Assembly (NCBI GenBank): GCA_025451785.1
Contig: JANWJV010000016.1
Location: 1-32,370, forward strand
DNA length: 32,370 nucleotides
Direction: 5' to 3'
From: Bacteroidia bacterium
GTDB lineage: Bacteria; Bacteroidota; Bacteroidia; JANWJV01
In this document: piece after piece, positions 22,130 through 30,266 of the stretch
Layout of the letters: each line of letters opens with the position of its first letter
How positions within the stretch are numbered: the stretch's first letter is position 1
Notes under the pieces: model-generated
The model's input: the letters and a program-made list of their open reading frames with translations, nothing else
Told to the model about the DNA's origin: nothing
Databases searched by the model: none
Position numbers and translations under genes: made by a program

Positions 22130-23596
22130 TTAGTACCCCGCGAGCACCATTGCGATGGTAATAAGGAGGATGCCGATAATATCGAGGAGAAATCCGGCCT
22201 TCAGCATTTCATTAACACGTATACGGTGAGTGCCGAACACAATGGTATTGGGTGCCGTTGCCACAGGAAGCATGAAGCCCAGTGAGGCCGAAAGCGTGGC
22301 CGGGATCAGAAGCATAAGGGGATGTACGTCCATATCCTTTTGCACCGCCAGCAAAACGGGGATCATGAGCTGTATACAGGCTACGTTAGAAGCGAACTCG
22401 CTGATGAAGGTCACCAGCACACACATCAACAGGATAAAGAGATAAATATTCATACCGGAAGCGAAACCCAGGTGCTTGGCCATCCAGTCGCTGAGACCGC
22501 TCAGCTCAAAGCCTTTCGCCAGCGCAAAGCCGCCGCCGAAAAGAAGTATAATATCAAAGGGAAGTTTGCTTGCCTCCTTCCATGTCATAAGGGCTCTCCC
22601 CTTCTCTGTCTTTGAAGGCACCAGGAACAACAGCAATGCCATCACAATAGCAACGGTACTGTCGGAAATAAAATCCTTGTGTGAGGCGAGTATCGGTAAA
22701 CTGCTCCAACCCTTAAACTCAAAGGGCCCGAAATCAATATTCTCCCGGGTAAACCAAAGTATTGCCGTAAGGAAGAAGATACCGCCTACTGTCTTTTCCT
22801 CGTAGCTCATAGGCCCCAGGCGTTTATAACCATCCTCGAAGAACGTTTTGTCGAGCACCAGGTTATTTTGCTTACGGATAAAGATGGCTTTGAGAACCAG
22901 GAATGCCAGAAAAAGAAATACAAGAGACACAGGAAAACCGATGATGAACCAGTTGAAGAAGTTCATATCGGTATTATCAGGGAACTTATCGTGGTATTCC
23001 CTTAAGAAGATCATATTGGTGGGTGTGCCTACAAGGGTGGCCATGCCGCCGATGGTGGCAGAATACGCGAGACCGATAAGCAAGGCTGCCGCGAGTCCGT
23101 GTGAAGCCTTTTCATCTTTAATGTGTTCCTCCACCTGGTAAACAACAGCGAGCACAGCCGCAAGCAGCATCATTACAGTGGCCGTGTTCGATATCCACAT
23201 GGACATTAGATAGGTGGTGAGCATCACTCCTAACAATATCCTGGAAGGGCTGGTGCCTACGATCATGAGGATCTTAAGCGCGATGCGCCGGTGCAATTGC
23301 CAGCGCTCAATGGCAAAGGCGATGATGAACCCGCCGATGAACAGGAAGATGATGGGGTCCATGTATTGAACCGAGGTAAGCTTTGAATCGGCGATGCCAA
23401 GAATAGGGAACAGGGCCATGGGCAGCAATGCCGTAACCGCCAGGTGTACGGCTTCTGTAAGCCACCAGGCCGCCATCCAGGCCGCCACCCCAGCCATAAG
23501 CGTAACCATGGGCTTGCCGGGCGAAAGGTCGCAGAGCAGCCAGATGAGCAGGAAGAGCGCAGGGCCCAGCAAAAGCTTGATGCGGTGGAGCGTCAT
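22130..23596 (-). CDS. DASS/SLC13 family anion transporter
   Basis: Members of this family carry dicarboxylates, citrate or sulfate across the inner membrane, usually with sodium. The 488 residues contain about 11-12 hydrophobic segments and the inverted-repeat architecture of the family. The first SNT sodium/substrate motif is visible in MSMWISNTATVMMLLAA. The second repeat has SNV (EFASNVACIQLMIPVLLA), and IILLFGGGFALAKGFELSGL marks a conserved re-entrant region. The Thr to Val change in the second motif could alter substrate or ion coordination. The substrate cannot be told from the sequence. It diverges from the lipoprotein-fmt pair and converges on the sensor-phosphatase gene. Confidence 0.92.
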   Translation of the reverse strand: MTLHRIKLLLGPALFLLIWLLCDLSPGKPMVTLMAGVAAWMAAWWLTEAVHLAVTALLPMALFPILGIADSKLTSVQYMDPIIFLFIGGFIIAFAIERWQLHRRIALKILMIVGTSPSRILLGVMLTTYLMSMWISNTATVMMLLAAVLAVVYQVEEHIKDEKASHGLAAALLIGLAYSATIGGMATLVGTPTNMIFLREYHDKFPDNTDMNFFNWFIIGFPVSLVFLFLAFLVLKAIFIRKQNNLVLDKTFFEDGYKRLGPMSYEEKTVGGIFFLTAILWFTRENIDFGPFEFKGWSSLPILASHKDFISDSTVAIVMALLLFLVPSKTEKGRALMTWKEASKLPFDIILLFGGGFALAKGFELSGLSDWMAKHLGFASGMNIYLFILLMCVLVTFISEFASNVACIQLMIPVLLAVQKDMDVHPLMLLIPATLSASLGFMLPVATAPNTIVFGTHRIRVNEMLKAGFLLDIIGILLITIAMVLAGY

Positions 23597-23651
23597 TGAA
23601 GGAGGTTGTGGAATCTTATTAAATTTACCATCTCTGTATTAAATCACAACC

Positions 23652-24014
23652 ATGAGCAAACTTAAGAATATTGCACTGATAATGACGGTAGCGGCGCTGC
23701 CTCTTGTTATCACTTCCTGTTGCTGCAAGAAAGTATGTGGACGGGGAAAGGAAGAACGCACAACTACTGCACCTCCTGTTGATTATGTCAAGGAAGGATA
23801 TACCGCCGCTACGGTGATATACTACGAGCTCGACGCCTGTAAATGGATGATACAGCTGGATGATGAGAAAAAGCTTGAGCCCCGGGGAATGGACACCGCC
23901 TTCCAAAAGGATAAGCTCAAAGTGTGGGTGAAGTACGAAATATTGAAAGGCGCCGTAAGCACCTGTATGGCAGGAACCATTGTTAAAATAACCGAGATAA
24001 AGGAAAGGAAGTGA
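23652..24014 (+). CDS. Small uncharacterised lipoprotein
   Basis: I do not recognise a family. The 120 residues begin with a lipoprotein signal peptide: a hydrophobic core (IALIMTVAALPLVI), then lipobox ITSC with Cys23 as the lipidation site. The mature protein starts with a cysteine cluster (CCCKKVC), then a Thr/Pro linker and a C-terminal region (about 43-120) with predicted beta-strands (TAATVIYYELDACKWMIQLD, LKVWVKYEILKGAVSTCMAG). Two further cysteines (C62 and C109) could form a disulfide in the periplasm. The stop overlaps the GTG of fmt as GTGA, so the two are translationally coupled. Confidence 0.8.
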   Translation: MSKLKNIALIMTVAALPLVITSCCCKKVCGRGKEERTTTAPPVDYVKEGYTAATVIYYELDACKWMIQLDDEKKLEPRGMDTAFQKDKLKVWVKYEILKGAVSTCMAGTIVKITEIKERK

Positions 24015-24964
24015 AGATAGTGTTCATGGGAACGCCCGACTTCGCGGTGGCATCACTTGATGCCCTTGTGAAGAACGGCAACAGCATCGCCGCGGTGATC
24101 ACCGCTCCCGATCGTCCTGCCGGACGGGGATTAGCGCTGCAACGATCGCCTGTGAAGCAATATGCCATCAGCAAAGGCCTTAACGTATTGCAGCCCGAGA
24201 AACTTAAAGACGAAAAATTTCTTTCTGAACTTCGTGAACTGAATGCCGACCTGCAAATAGTGGTTGCCTTCCGTATGCTGCCCGAAGTGGTTTGGGCCAT
24301 GCCCCGGCTTGGCACCTTTAACCTGCACGCTTCCCTCCTTCCCCAGTACCGAGGTGCGGCACCTATTAATCGCGCGGTAATGAACGGCGAGAAAGAGACA
24401 GGCGTCAGCACTTTCTTTTTACAGCAGGCCATCGATACCGGCAAGGTCATCTTCAGAGAAACAACCGCCATTGGAGAAAATGAAACAGCAGGTGAATTGC
24501 ATGACCGCCTGATGATCACAGGTGCTGAGCTGGTTTTGAAAACAGTGAAAGCCATTGAGCAGGGAAATTATCCGCAACAAGACCAATCAGAGCTTTTATC
24601 CAAAGGAGAAACGCTCAGGGAAGCGCCGAAACTTTTCAGGGAAGATTGTCTTATACACTGGAACAAGCCGGTGAAAGAAGTGTATGATCTTATCCGCGGA
24701 CTAAGCCCCTACCCTGCTGCCTATACCGAATTGATCTCGCCCGAAGGAAAAGAGCTCAGCCTGAAGATCTATCGCGCCACAATGGAAGTCAATACTTCAG
24801 CTGTGCCCGGTAAGATAAACGCGGAGAAGGGTTTGACGATCGGCGCGGCGGGTGGCAGCATCTGCATCGAAGAACTGCAGCTCGCCGGCAAGAAAAAAAT
24901 GAGCGCCGAAGAGCTCTTGCGGGGCCTAAGGATCGGTTCCGACTGGAAAGTGAAGAACCCTTGA
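24011..24964 (+). CDS. fmt: Methionyl-tRNA formyltransferase
   Basis: Fmt formylates the initiator Met-tRNA with 10-formyl-tetrahydrofolate. The 317 residues match the family length. The N-terminal Rossmann domain starts MKIVFMGTPDFAVASLDALV. The catalytic Asn/His are in FNLHASLLPQYRGAAPINRA, the Asp is in QQAIDTGKV, and the C-terminal tRNA-binding domain begins near residue 210. The start is GTG 24011, overlapping the lipoprotein stop; the protein would begin exactly at the conserved KIVFMGTP. A terminator-like hairpin follows. No def gene is nearby. Confidence 0.97.
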   Translation: MKIVFMGTPDFAVASLDALVKNGNSIAAVITAPDRPAGRGLALQRSPVKQYAISKGLNVLQPEKLKDEKFLSELRELNADLQIVVAFRMLPEVVWAMPRLGTFNLHASLLPQYRGAAPINRAVMNGEKETGVSTFFLQQAIDTGKVIFRETTAIGENETAGELHDRLMITGAELVLKTVKAIEQGNYPQQDQSELLSKGETLREAPKLFREDCLIHWNKPVKEVYDLIRGLSPYPAAYTELISPEGKELSLKIYRATMEVNTSAVPGKINAEKGLTIGAAGGSICIEELQLAGKKKMSAEELLRGLRIGSDWKVKNP

Positions 24965-25005
24965 AAGCCCAGTGTTTACGGCCCTTTCAGTGGATTTTTA
25001 TCAAC

Positions 25006-25041
25006 AAAGCCCTTATTTATCAACAATTACAGGGCTTTTAT
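25006..25041 (+). terminator. Terminator-like hairpin after fmt
   Basis: AAAGCCCT (25006-25013) pairs with AGGGCTTT (25031-25038) across a 17-nt loop, followed by TATA rather than a full T-run. The loop is longer than usual. It lies just upstream of the HU promoter. Confidence 0.55.
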
Positions 25042-25052
25042 ACCTCTGAACC

Positions 25053-25082
25053 TTGCATGGACATTGAATTTCCTTACTTTTG
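25053..25082 (+). promoter_or_regulatory. Bacteroidota-type promoter of the HU gene
   Basis: TTG (25053-25055), a 19-bp spacer and TACTTTTG (25075-25082), an exact TAnnTTTG match. The leader to the ATG at 25133 would be about 45 nt and is very A/T-rich, as is common for strongly expressed Bacteroidota genes. Confidence 0.75.
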
Positions 25083-25132
25083 GGTTCTTACTAACCAACC
25101 TAATTGTTTAACCAAATTAAATTTAAAATCAA

Positions 25133-25408
25133 ATGAACAAAGCAGAATTAGTTGACGCAATTGCAGCAGAAGCAAAGATCTCTAAAGCGAACGCACAAAG
25201 GGCGCTCGAAGGTTTCATCAGCGCTACCACCAAGTCATTGAAAAAAGGTGACCGTGTAGCACTCGTTGGCTTCGGCTCTTTCTCTATCACCAAGCGCGCT
25301 GCAAGGACAGGAAGGAACCCCCAGACAGGAAAAGCTATCCAGATCAAGGCGAAAAAAGTAGCCAAGTTCAAAGCTGGTGCTGACTTGTCAAAGACCGTAA
25401 ACAAGTAA
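25133..25408 (+). CDS. HU family DNA-binding protein
   Basis: HU bends and compacts DNA as a dimer. The 91 residues start [20 protein letters not shown], with the helical dimer body, [20 protein letters not shown], and the DNA-intercalating arm [20 protein letters not shown], followed by a short acidic-basic tail. It is a single gene with its own strong promoter and a hairpin terminator. IHF and HU cannot be separated with certainty, but a lone 91-residue copy with this arm fits HU. Confidence 0.96.
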   Translation: MNKAELVDAIAAEAKISKANAQRALEGFISATTKSLKKGDRVALVGFGSFSITKRAARTGRNPQTGKAIQIKAKKVAKFKAGADLSKTVNK

Positions 25409-25430
25409 TTGTTTACCATATGAAAAACGG

Positions 25431-25459
25431 AACCCCTTCTCGTAATGGAGAGGGGGTTC
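25431..25459 (+). terminator. Hairpin terminator between the HU and RidA genes
   Basis: AACCCCTTCTC pairs with GAGAGGGGGTT (11 bp with one G-U pair) around a GTAATGG-type loop, followed by CTTCGTTAT. The T content after the stem is modest. The stem sequence resembles the GC-rich hairpin family at 1303 and 11482. Confidence 0.65.
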
Positions 25460-25472
25460 TTCGTTATATACC

Positions 25473-25859
25473 ATGAGCAACAGAAAATTAATAGCTTCCA
25501 TCTCTCCCTGGGAAGAGCGCGTTGGTTACTCACGCGCTGTTTGCGTTGGAAACATCGTAGAGGTATCAGGCACCACCGCGGTTGACGGCGATACCGTGAT
25601 AGGCGAAGGAAGCGCCTACCAGCAAACCGTTTTCATCTTCCGTAAGATCGAGAAGGCATTGAAGGAAGCCGGCTCCAGCCTGCAGGACGTAGTTCGCACC
25701 AGGATGTATGTTACCGATATTTCAAAATGGGAAGAGATCGGCAAAGCGCATCACGAGTTCTTTAAAGACATCAAGCCGGCCGCCACCATGGTGGAAGTCA
25801 AGGGCCTCATCGACCCCCGGCTGCTGATAGAAATTGAAGTGAGCGCCGTAAAGGCTTAG
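25473..25859 (+). CDS. RidA family (YjgF/YER057c/UK114) protein
   Basis: RidA proteins hydrolyse reactive enamine/imine intermediates released by PLP enzymes. The 128 residues form the single trimeric domain: VCVGNIVEVSGTTAVDGD, TVFIFRKIEKALKEAGSSLQDVVRTRMYVTD, and the C-terminal MVEVKGLIDPRLLIEIEVSA, where the Arg corresponds to the substrate-binding arginine of true RidA proteins. Its stop codon overlaps the convergent subtilase gene by 4 bp. The starting ATG lies 14 bp after the HU terminator stem, so some read-through from HU may be needed for its expression. Confidence 0.93.
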   Translation: MSNRKLIASISPWEERVGYSRAVCVGNIVEVSGTTAVDGDTVIGEGSAYQQTVFIFRKIEKALKEAGSSLQDVVRTRMYVTDISKWEEIGKAHHEFFKDIKPAATMVEVKGLIDPRLLIEIEVSAVKA

Positions 25860-27523
25860 TCCTTCATCACGATACGGGCATATCGTCCCTTCTCGCTTTC
25901 CAACGAAAGCACATAGGTTCCCTTACTTAAGTTTTTACTGCCGCTGAGGCCGAGCTGCGCTGTACCCTTCACAACAGTCATCTCCTCTAAAAGCACGGTC
26001 CTTCCGGTGACATCCAGCAAGGATACTTTAAGTCTTTGCCCTGAAGAGGTAGAGAAGCTGAAGCGGAGATCATTCGTAAATGGGTTCGGGAATACTTCTA
26101 GTTTATCATCGATAGCATTATACTCAATAGTGGAAAGCAATGTATGCGCCTTACAGAGGTCAGGGATGCCATAGCCTACAAATGAATCGGGCGTGGAATA
26201 TTTGCTCGCGCTTTGTATAATGGCGAAATAGATCTCGCGGCTGGTCTTACCAGGGTTTGCGCCCCATAAACAAGCGGCACCGCCGCACATGATCGGCGAA
26301 GCAAAAGAAGTACCGTTGGCAGGAGTGATGTGGTTCTTCGCCCAGGGGTTGGCGCAAATGGCTCCCTCCCCTTGCGCTGCCACATCGGGCTTTATTTGTC
26401 CGTCAACAGTGGGGCCGCGTGAACTGAAACCCGAAGAAGCGCTGGCTCCGTTCACCGAACCTACTGTAAGTACACTGTCGGCATCAGCCGGCGCGCCGAT
26501 CATCTTCCAGGCATTGCTGCCTTCATTACCGGCGCTAACACTAACAAACATTCCCTTGCTCACGGCAATGTCGGCACCTATACTGATACGCGTGGTATTG
26601 CCGTTCATCATTGCGTAGGTATGATTTTGCAAGGTATCGTCGAAGGTGGTATAGCCCAAAGAAGTATTGATAAGATCAGCTCCGGCACTGTCGGCAAATT
26701 CCGCCGCCGAAACCCAGTTGTCCTCTTCGATCAATGTTTCTGTTCCCGCGTCCTCGGTACGCAGCAGCCAGTATTTCGCTTTGGGAGCTGTACCAACTAT
26801 ACTGTCCTTCATGTAGCCTCCCATGTTCGAAAGCACCATCATGCCGTGCCAGTGATCTTCGTAAACACTGCTATTGCCGGCAACATAGTCCCAAGTTCCT
26901 AATATCTGTCCGTTGGCCCTCAGGCTGTCGAAAGCGATAAGACTATCAACACGCTCAAAGCCCGCGTCGAGCACCGCTATGGTCATTCCCTGCCCCATGT
27001 AACCGAGGTTGTGCATACAGTCGGCCTTGATCATGGCGGCCTGGTTGAGCGATGGCCCATAAGGCAAAGCGGCCGAAGTTGCCGAAACAATAGACTTTTT
27101 CTTCGCTGTATTAAATACAGGGCCCTCCAGTTTGGGCGCATTGTAATCATCTATTGACTTAAGTGGAGCGATGGAATCTACTTTAACTACATACGAAAGC
27201 GCTTTGATCTTTCCCAGCGCTACCTGGTCGGTGGTAGAAATGGTAATGGCATTGAACCATTTTGATTTGTTCAACAGCGTTACAGCACCCTGGCTGAGCA
27301 CGCCTGAAATATAATTGGGGTTGATGGGAAGGTCATTGGTCTTGATCGTAATATTTTGCGCTGTTCGGCGGGCGATCGCCTTCGAGGAAAGATATACACT
27401 TGGATTGCTTGTTGAATACGGGGAGCCATTCCTGTCCTTGAACTGAACCCAATAACGGGTCTTCACAGCCAGCGCGGGCAATGCCAAAAGAACAATAAGG
27501 GAAAGAAGGCAAGTTTTTTTCAT
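25856..27523 (-). CDS. Secreted subtilisin-like serine peptidase (S8) with T9SS sorting domain
   Basis: A 555-residue exported protease. A signal peptide (MKKTCLLSLIVLLALPALAV) is followed by an N-terminal prodomain-like region (about 25-150). The S8 catalytic domain has Asp186 (IAVLDAGFE), His226 (EDHWHGMMVLSNM), the oxyanion Asn333 (SVSAGNEGSNAW) and Ser406 (NGTSFASPIMCGG). A type A T9SS sorting domain ends the protein (from about 475; LEVFPNPFTNDLRFSF to KGTYVLSLESEKGRYARIVMKD). It should be exported by T9SS to the surface or medium. It is the last gene of an operon with mnmA and a lipoprotein; the gap to the lipoprotein gene is 4 bp. Confidence 0.94.
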   Translation of the reverse strand: MKKTCLLSLIVLLALPALAVKTRYWVQFKDRNGSPYSTSNPSVYLSSKAIARRTAQNITIKTNDLPINPNYISGVLSQGAVTLLNKSKWFNAITISTTDQVALGKIKALSYVVKVDSIAPLKSIDDYNAPKLEGPVFNTAKKKSIVSATSAALPYGPSLNQAAMIKADCMHNLGYMGQGMTIAVLDAGFERVDSLIAFDSLRANGQILGTWDYVAGNSSVYEDHWHGMMVLSNMGGYMKDSIVGTAPKAKYWLLRTEDAGTETLIEEDNWVSAAEFADSAGADLINTSLGYTTFDDTLQNHTYAMMNGNTTRISIGADIAVSKGMFVSVSAGNEGSNAWKMIGAPADADSVLTVGSVNGASASSGFSSRGPTVDGQIKPDVAAQGEGAICANPWAKNHITPANGTSFASPIMCGGAACLWGANPGKTSREIYFAIIQSASKYSTPDSFVGYGIPDLCKAHTLLSTIEYNAIDDKLEVFPNPFTNDLRFSFSTSSGQRLKVSLLDVTGRTVLLEEMTVVKGTAQLGLSGSKNLSKGTYVLSLESEKGRYARIVMKD

Positions 27524-27527
27524 ATCG

Positions 27528-28241
27528 CTATTGATGGCCTGAACTGTTATAGATCATCGTATAGATCAAACCTGAGGTGATCCTGTCCATGATGTACTGG
27601 CTATTAATGGTATTCGAAGTTACATCGATGATCTTCTTATAGATCATGCCGGTGTTACGCGCGTAACTTTCGGCATAATACTGTTTCTCAATAAGGTTCT
27701 CATGGTCCTGCTGAAGCACGGTAAGCGTTGAGTCGAACGAAGCACCGCCGATGCTCAAAGGAACATCAACGTCGGTATACTCGTAATCCTGAGGTCCTAA
27801 TGTGTTCTGCGCGTTGCCGTTCCACTTCTTTTCTTTCTGCACCACAAAAGCCAGCTTGGTGTAGCGGATGTTCTCCTCCACCTTCTCCGCCGCTGTATTC
27901 GTACGGTTCGCCGCCCACACATCCACCAATACCCAGGGAATAAGGTTGTAAGCGATATTTTTATTGTACTTCCTCTTGTAACGCTCTATCCTCATGGTAG
28001 GGCGGCCCGAGTTGTCCTGGTAAATGCTCTGGATGGTTTCCTTGATCTGGAACCTGAAGGTATCAACGGTATTATTGAAATCATCGTACACCACCGAGTC
28101 CACATCGTAAACCACATAGGTACCGGGCTGGTCAGGGAAATAGGAATAACCCGCATCCGGCAAATTGTTCTTTTCCTTTTTGCAGCCGGTCACTGCCATC
28201 ATAAAAAGCACAATGCCGTATGTACCTATGGAACGCATCAA
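27528..28241 (-). CDS. Uncharacterised lipoprotein
   Basis: No family recognised. The 237 residues begin with a lipoprotein signal (IGTYGIVLFMMAVTGCKKEK; lipobox VTGC, Cys20). The mature protein starts with a short Lys/Asn linker and has a beta-rich appearance (GTYVVYDVDSVVYDDFNNTV, TFRFQIKETIQSIY), with a WVLVDVWAANRT segment in the middle. Proteins of this style are common lipidated, probably surface or periplasmic proteins in Bacteroidota, but I cannot assign a function. The ATG overlaps the mnmA stop codon (ATGA), and the T9SS subtilase follows 4 bp downstream. It may therefore be made together with the protease. Confidence 0.85.
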   Translation of the reverse strand: MMRSIGTYGIVLFMMAVTGCKKEKNNLPDAGYSYFPDQPGTYVVYDVDSVVYDDFNNTVDTFRFQIKETIQSIYQDNSGRPTMRIERYKRKYNKNIAYNLIPWVLVDVWAANRTNTAAEKVEENIRYTKLAFVVQKEKKWNGNAQNTLGPQDYEYTDVDVPLSIGGASFDSTLTVLQQDHENLIEKQYYAESYARNTGMIYKKIIDVTSNTINSQYIMDRITSGLIYTMIYNSSGHQ

Positions 28242-29338
28242 TTCTTTCCCGGTTTTTCTATGAAGCCTCCGCCCACCAGGTCATTGCCTTCGTAAAACAC
28301 GGCGCTTTGTCCGGGAGCAACGCCCGATACCTTGCCGTGAAAAAGCACTTCCACTTTATTATCCACCACGTTGAGCGTGCTCATCATACCAGGATCATGG
28401 TAGCGGATCTTCGTCAATACCTCAAAATCAGCAGGCAAGCTCGCGTACTTAACGAAGTTATGTTTGGTAACGCTCATGCTTTGCTTCTCCAGTTCTTCTT
28501 TTTTGCCAAGCACAACCCTGTTCGTTTCGGGGATGATCTCCGTAACGAACATAGGCTCACCCAAAGCGATCTCCAGGCCTTTGCGCTGGCCGATGGTATA
28601 AAAAGGATAACCTTTATGCTTCCCTATAACCGTGCCGTCGGCCAATACAAACTCCCCCCCGTCCACTTTCTCTTCCAGCCCTTCCACTTTTCTTTTCAGG
28701 AAAGCGCGATAATCGTTATCAGGAATAAAACATATCTCGTAGCTCTCGCTCTTCTTCGCCAGCTCTTCGTAACCGCTATCGATCGCCATTTGCTTGATCT
28801 CGCTCTTGCGGTAGTTCTGTAAAGGGAACCTTGTCCTTTTCAGGCTCTCCTGGCTAAGCCCCCACAGCACATAGCTCTGGTCCTTGGTCTCATCCAAACC
28901 CTTTGAAATAATGTAACGATCGTTCTCTTCGCGGATACGGGCATAGTGTCCGGTAGCGATGAACTCGCAGCCGAGCATATTGGCGCGGCGCAGCAAGGCT
29001 TCCCACTTGATGTGCGTATTGCAAAGCACACAAGGGTTCGGCGTGCGGCCTTTCAGGTATTCATCCACAAAATTATCGATGATATAATCGCCAAACTCGC
29101 TGCGTATGTCAAGAATATAATGCGGAAAACCCATGTTCACTGCCATGGTGCGGGCGTCGTTGATAGAATCGAGGCTGCAGCAGCCGGTCTCCTTCTTGGA
29201 ACCGCCCGAGGAGGCGTAATCCCAGGTCTTCATCGTAATGCCGATCACCTCGTAGCCCTGTTCATGCAAAAGCATCGCCGTAACGGAACTGTCGATCCCG
29301 CCGCTCATCGCAACCAATATCTTTCCTTTTTTGCTCAT
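28238..29338 (-). CDS. mnmA: tRNA-specific 2-thiouridylase MnmA
   Basis: MnmA thiolates U34 of the tRNAs for Lys, Glu and Gln. The 366 residues match the family. The PP-loop ATPase motif is near the N-terminus (VAMSGGIDSSVTAMLL), the first catalytic cysteine is in GRTPNPCVLCNTHIKW, the second is in KKSESYEICFIPDNDYRAF, and FIATGHYARI and DETKDQSYVLWGLSQ are also present. A C-terminal beta-barrel ends EGNDLVGGGFIEKPGK. It lies 1 bp behind the MORN-repeat gene and overlaps the lipoprotein gene by 4 bp, so it is embedded in an operon for cell-envelope or secreted proteins. Confidence 0.97.
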   Translation of the reverse strand: MSKKGKILVAMSGGIDSSVTAMLLHEQGYEVIGITMKTWDYASSGGSKKETGCCSLDSINDARTMAVNMGFPHYILDIRSEFGDYIIDNFVDEYLKGRTPNPCVLCNTHIKWEALLRRANMLGCEFIATGHYARIREENDRYIISKGLDETKDQSYVLWGLSQESLKRTRFPLQNYRKSEIKQMAIDSGYEELAKKSESYEICFIPDNDYRAFLKRKVEGLEEKVDGGEFVLADGTVIGKHKGYPFYTIGQRKGLEIALGEPMFVTEIIPETNRVVLGKKEELEKQSMSVTKHNFVKYASLPADFEVLTKIRYHDPGMMSTLNVVDNKVEVLFHGKVSGVAPGQSAVFYEGNDLVGGGFIEKPGKN

Positions 29339-29339
29339 G

Positions 29340-30134
29340 CTATTGAGGTCCCATTTGCAGCTCTTTTTGCTGGTCGGGGGGATGTTGTTCTTCGTACTTA
29401 CGCTTTTGCTCTGCTTCCTGTTGGGGAGTGAGCATCAGCTTGTCCTTGTTGCCAACAAGCTTTCCGCGAATATATTTTTCGGTGTTCTCTACTTCACCGC
29501 TCTGTTTGTAATAGGTCCAGGTGCCCACCTTCACATCGTGCTGGTATGTACCGTCAACCGAAGGTTTTCCATTAGGGAAATAGAACTTCATTTTACCATT
29601 CAGTTTGCCGCCAACATATTTACCCTGCGACTTCACTGTTTTATCCTGGTAATATTGGTTCCACACTCCCTCCAGAACATCGTTCTTATAGCTCTTTTCT
29701 TCCGCAAGAACACCATTGGGATAATATACCTTAAAGGTTCCGTTCTTCTTGCCCATCGTAAAGTTCTCCTCGGCCAATAACACTTCATCAACACCATAGT
29801 ATTTCCATACGCTGTCCTTGAGCTCGTTCACATATTTGCCCTCGGCCTTCTTTTTTCCATTGGGATGAAAGTTCTTGTTACGGGTGATCTTTCCACCCTG
29901 GTAATTGGCTACCAGCGATCCTACCGACCCATCCAGGTAATATCCTTTGAACACGCCCACCGGCTTATCGTCCTTGAACATACCTTCGTACACCTTCTTA
30001 CCTGAGGCAGGTTCATACTTGATCCACAGGCCCTGTTTAAGGCCCTTGGCATCTTTCAGGTTCACGGTGTCCTTTTTCTGACCCATGGCCAGAAAGGGGA
30101 AAACAAGCGCTGCCGCCGCACACATAAGCTTCAT
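29340..30134 (-). CDS. Exported MORN/YwqK-type repeat protein
   Basis: A 264-residue protein with a signal peptide (MKLMCAAAALVFPFLAMG, cleaved near QKKD) and about seven repeats of roughly 23 residues of the YwqK/MORN type (FKVYYPNGVLAEEKSYKN, WNQYYQDKTVKSQGKYVGG, MKFYFPNGKPSVDGTYQ). A charged Gln/Glu-rich tail follows (TPQQEAEQKRKYEEQHPPDQ). Databases sometimes label such proteins 'toxin-antitoxin system YwqK family antitoxin', but nothing here suggests a toxin partner. It is the first gene of the operon with mnmA (1-bp gap). A possible -7 box TATCTTCG (30157-30164), one base off consensus, precedes it. Confidence 0.88.
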   Translation of the reverse strand: MKLMCAAAALVFPFLAMGQKKDTVNLKDAKGLKQGLWIKYEPASGKKVYEGMFKDDKPVGVFKGYYLDGSVGSLVANYQGGKITRNKNFHPNGKKKAEGKYVNELKDSVWKYYGVDEVLLAEENFTMGKKNGTFKVYYPNGVLAEEKSYKNDVLEGVWNQYYQDKTVKSQGKYVGGKLNGKMKFYFPNGKPSVDGTYQHDVKVGTWTYYKQSGEVENTEKYIRGKLVGNKDKLMLTPQQEAEQKRKYEEQHPPDQQKELQMGPQ

Positions 30135-30252
30135 AATCAGGCTTTTTTAATAGTTACGAAGATACAAAGAAAAGTTTAGCTCTGCCATAGCAATAATGCC
30201 GCCAAACCTCAAAACGATACAGGCGAAGGCTTATTTTGTCCAAGCCCCTTAT

Positions 30253-30260
30253 TATCTTTG
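30253..30260 (+). promoter_or_regulatory. -7 promoter element of mqnE
   Basis: TATCTTTG is an exact TAnnTTTG match that ends 6 bp before the ATG at 30267. If it is active, the mqnE message has a leader of only a few bases, or starts at a later ATG (30294). No TTG at the usual -33 distance is seen. Confidence 0.5.
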
Positions 30261-30266
30261 CTGCGT

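Noticed and set aside
23597-23612. A strong Shine-Dalgarno sequence (GAAGGAGG) on the plus strand
   Set aside because: It is about 40 bp from the nearest plus-strand start codon (23652), and genes in this phylum rarely use such a sequence.
24961-25155. A 64-codon open frame between fmt and the HU gene
   Set aside because: It spans a terminator-like hairpin and the HU promoter, overlaps the HU start and has no domain.
29340-30134. An antitoxin of a toxin-antitoxin pair
   Set aside because: The YwqK database label suggests this, but the protein is an exported repeat protein and no toxin-like gene is adjacent.
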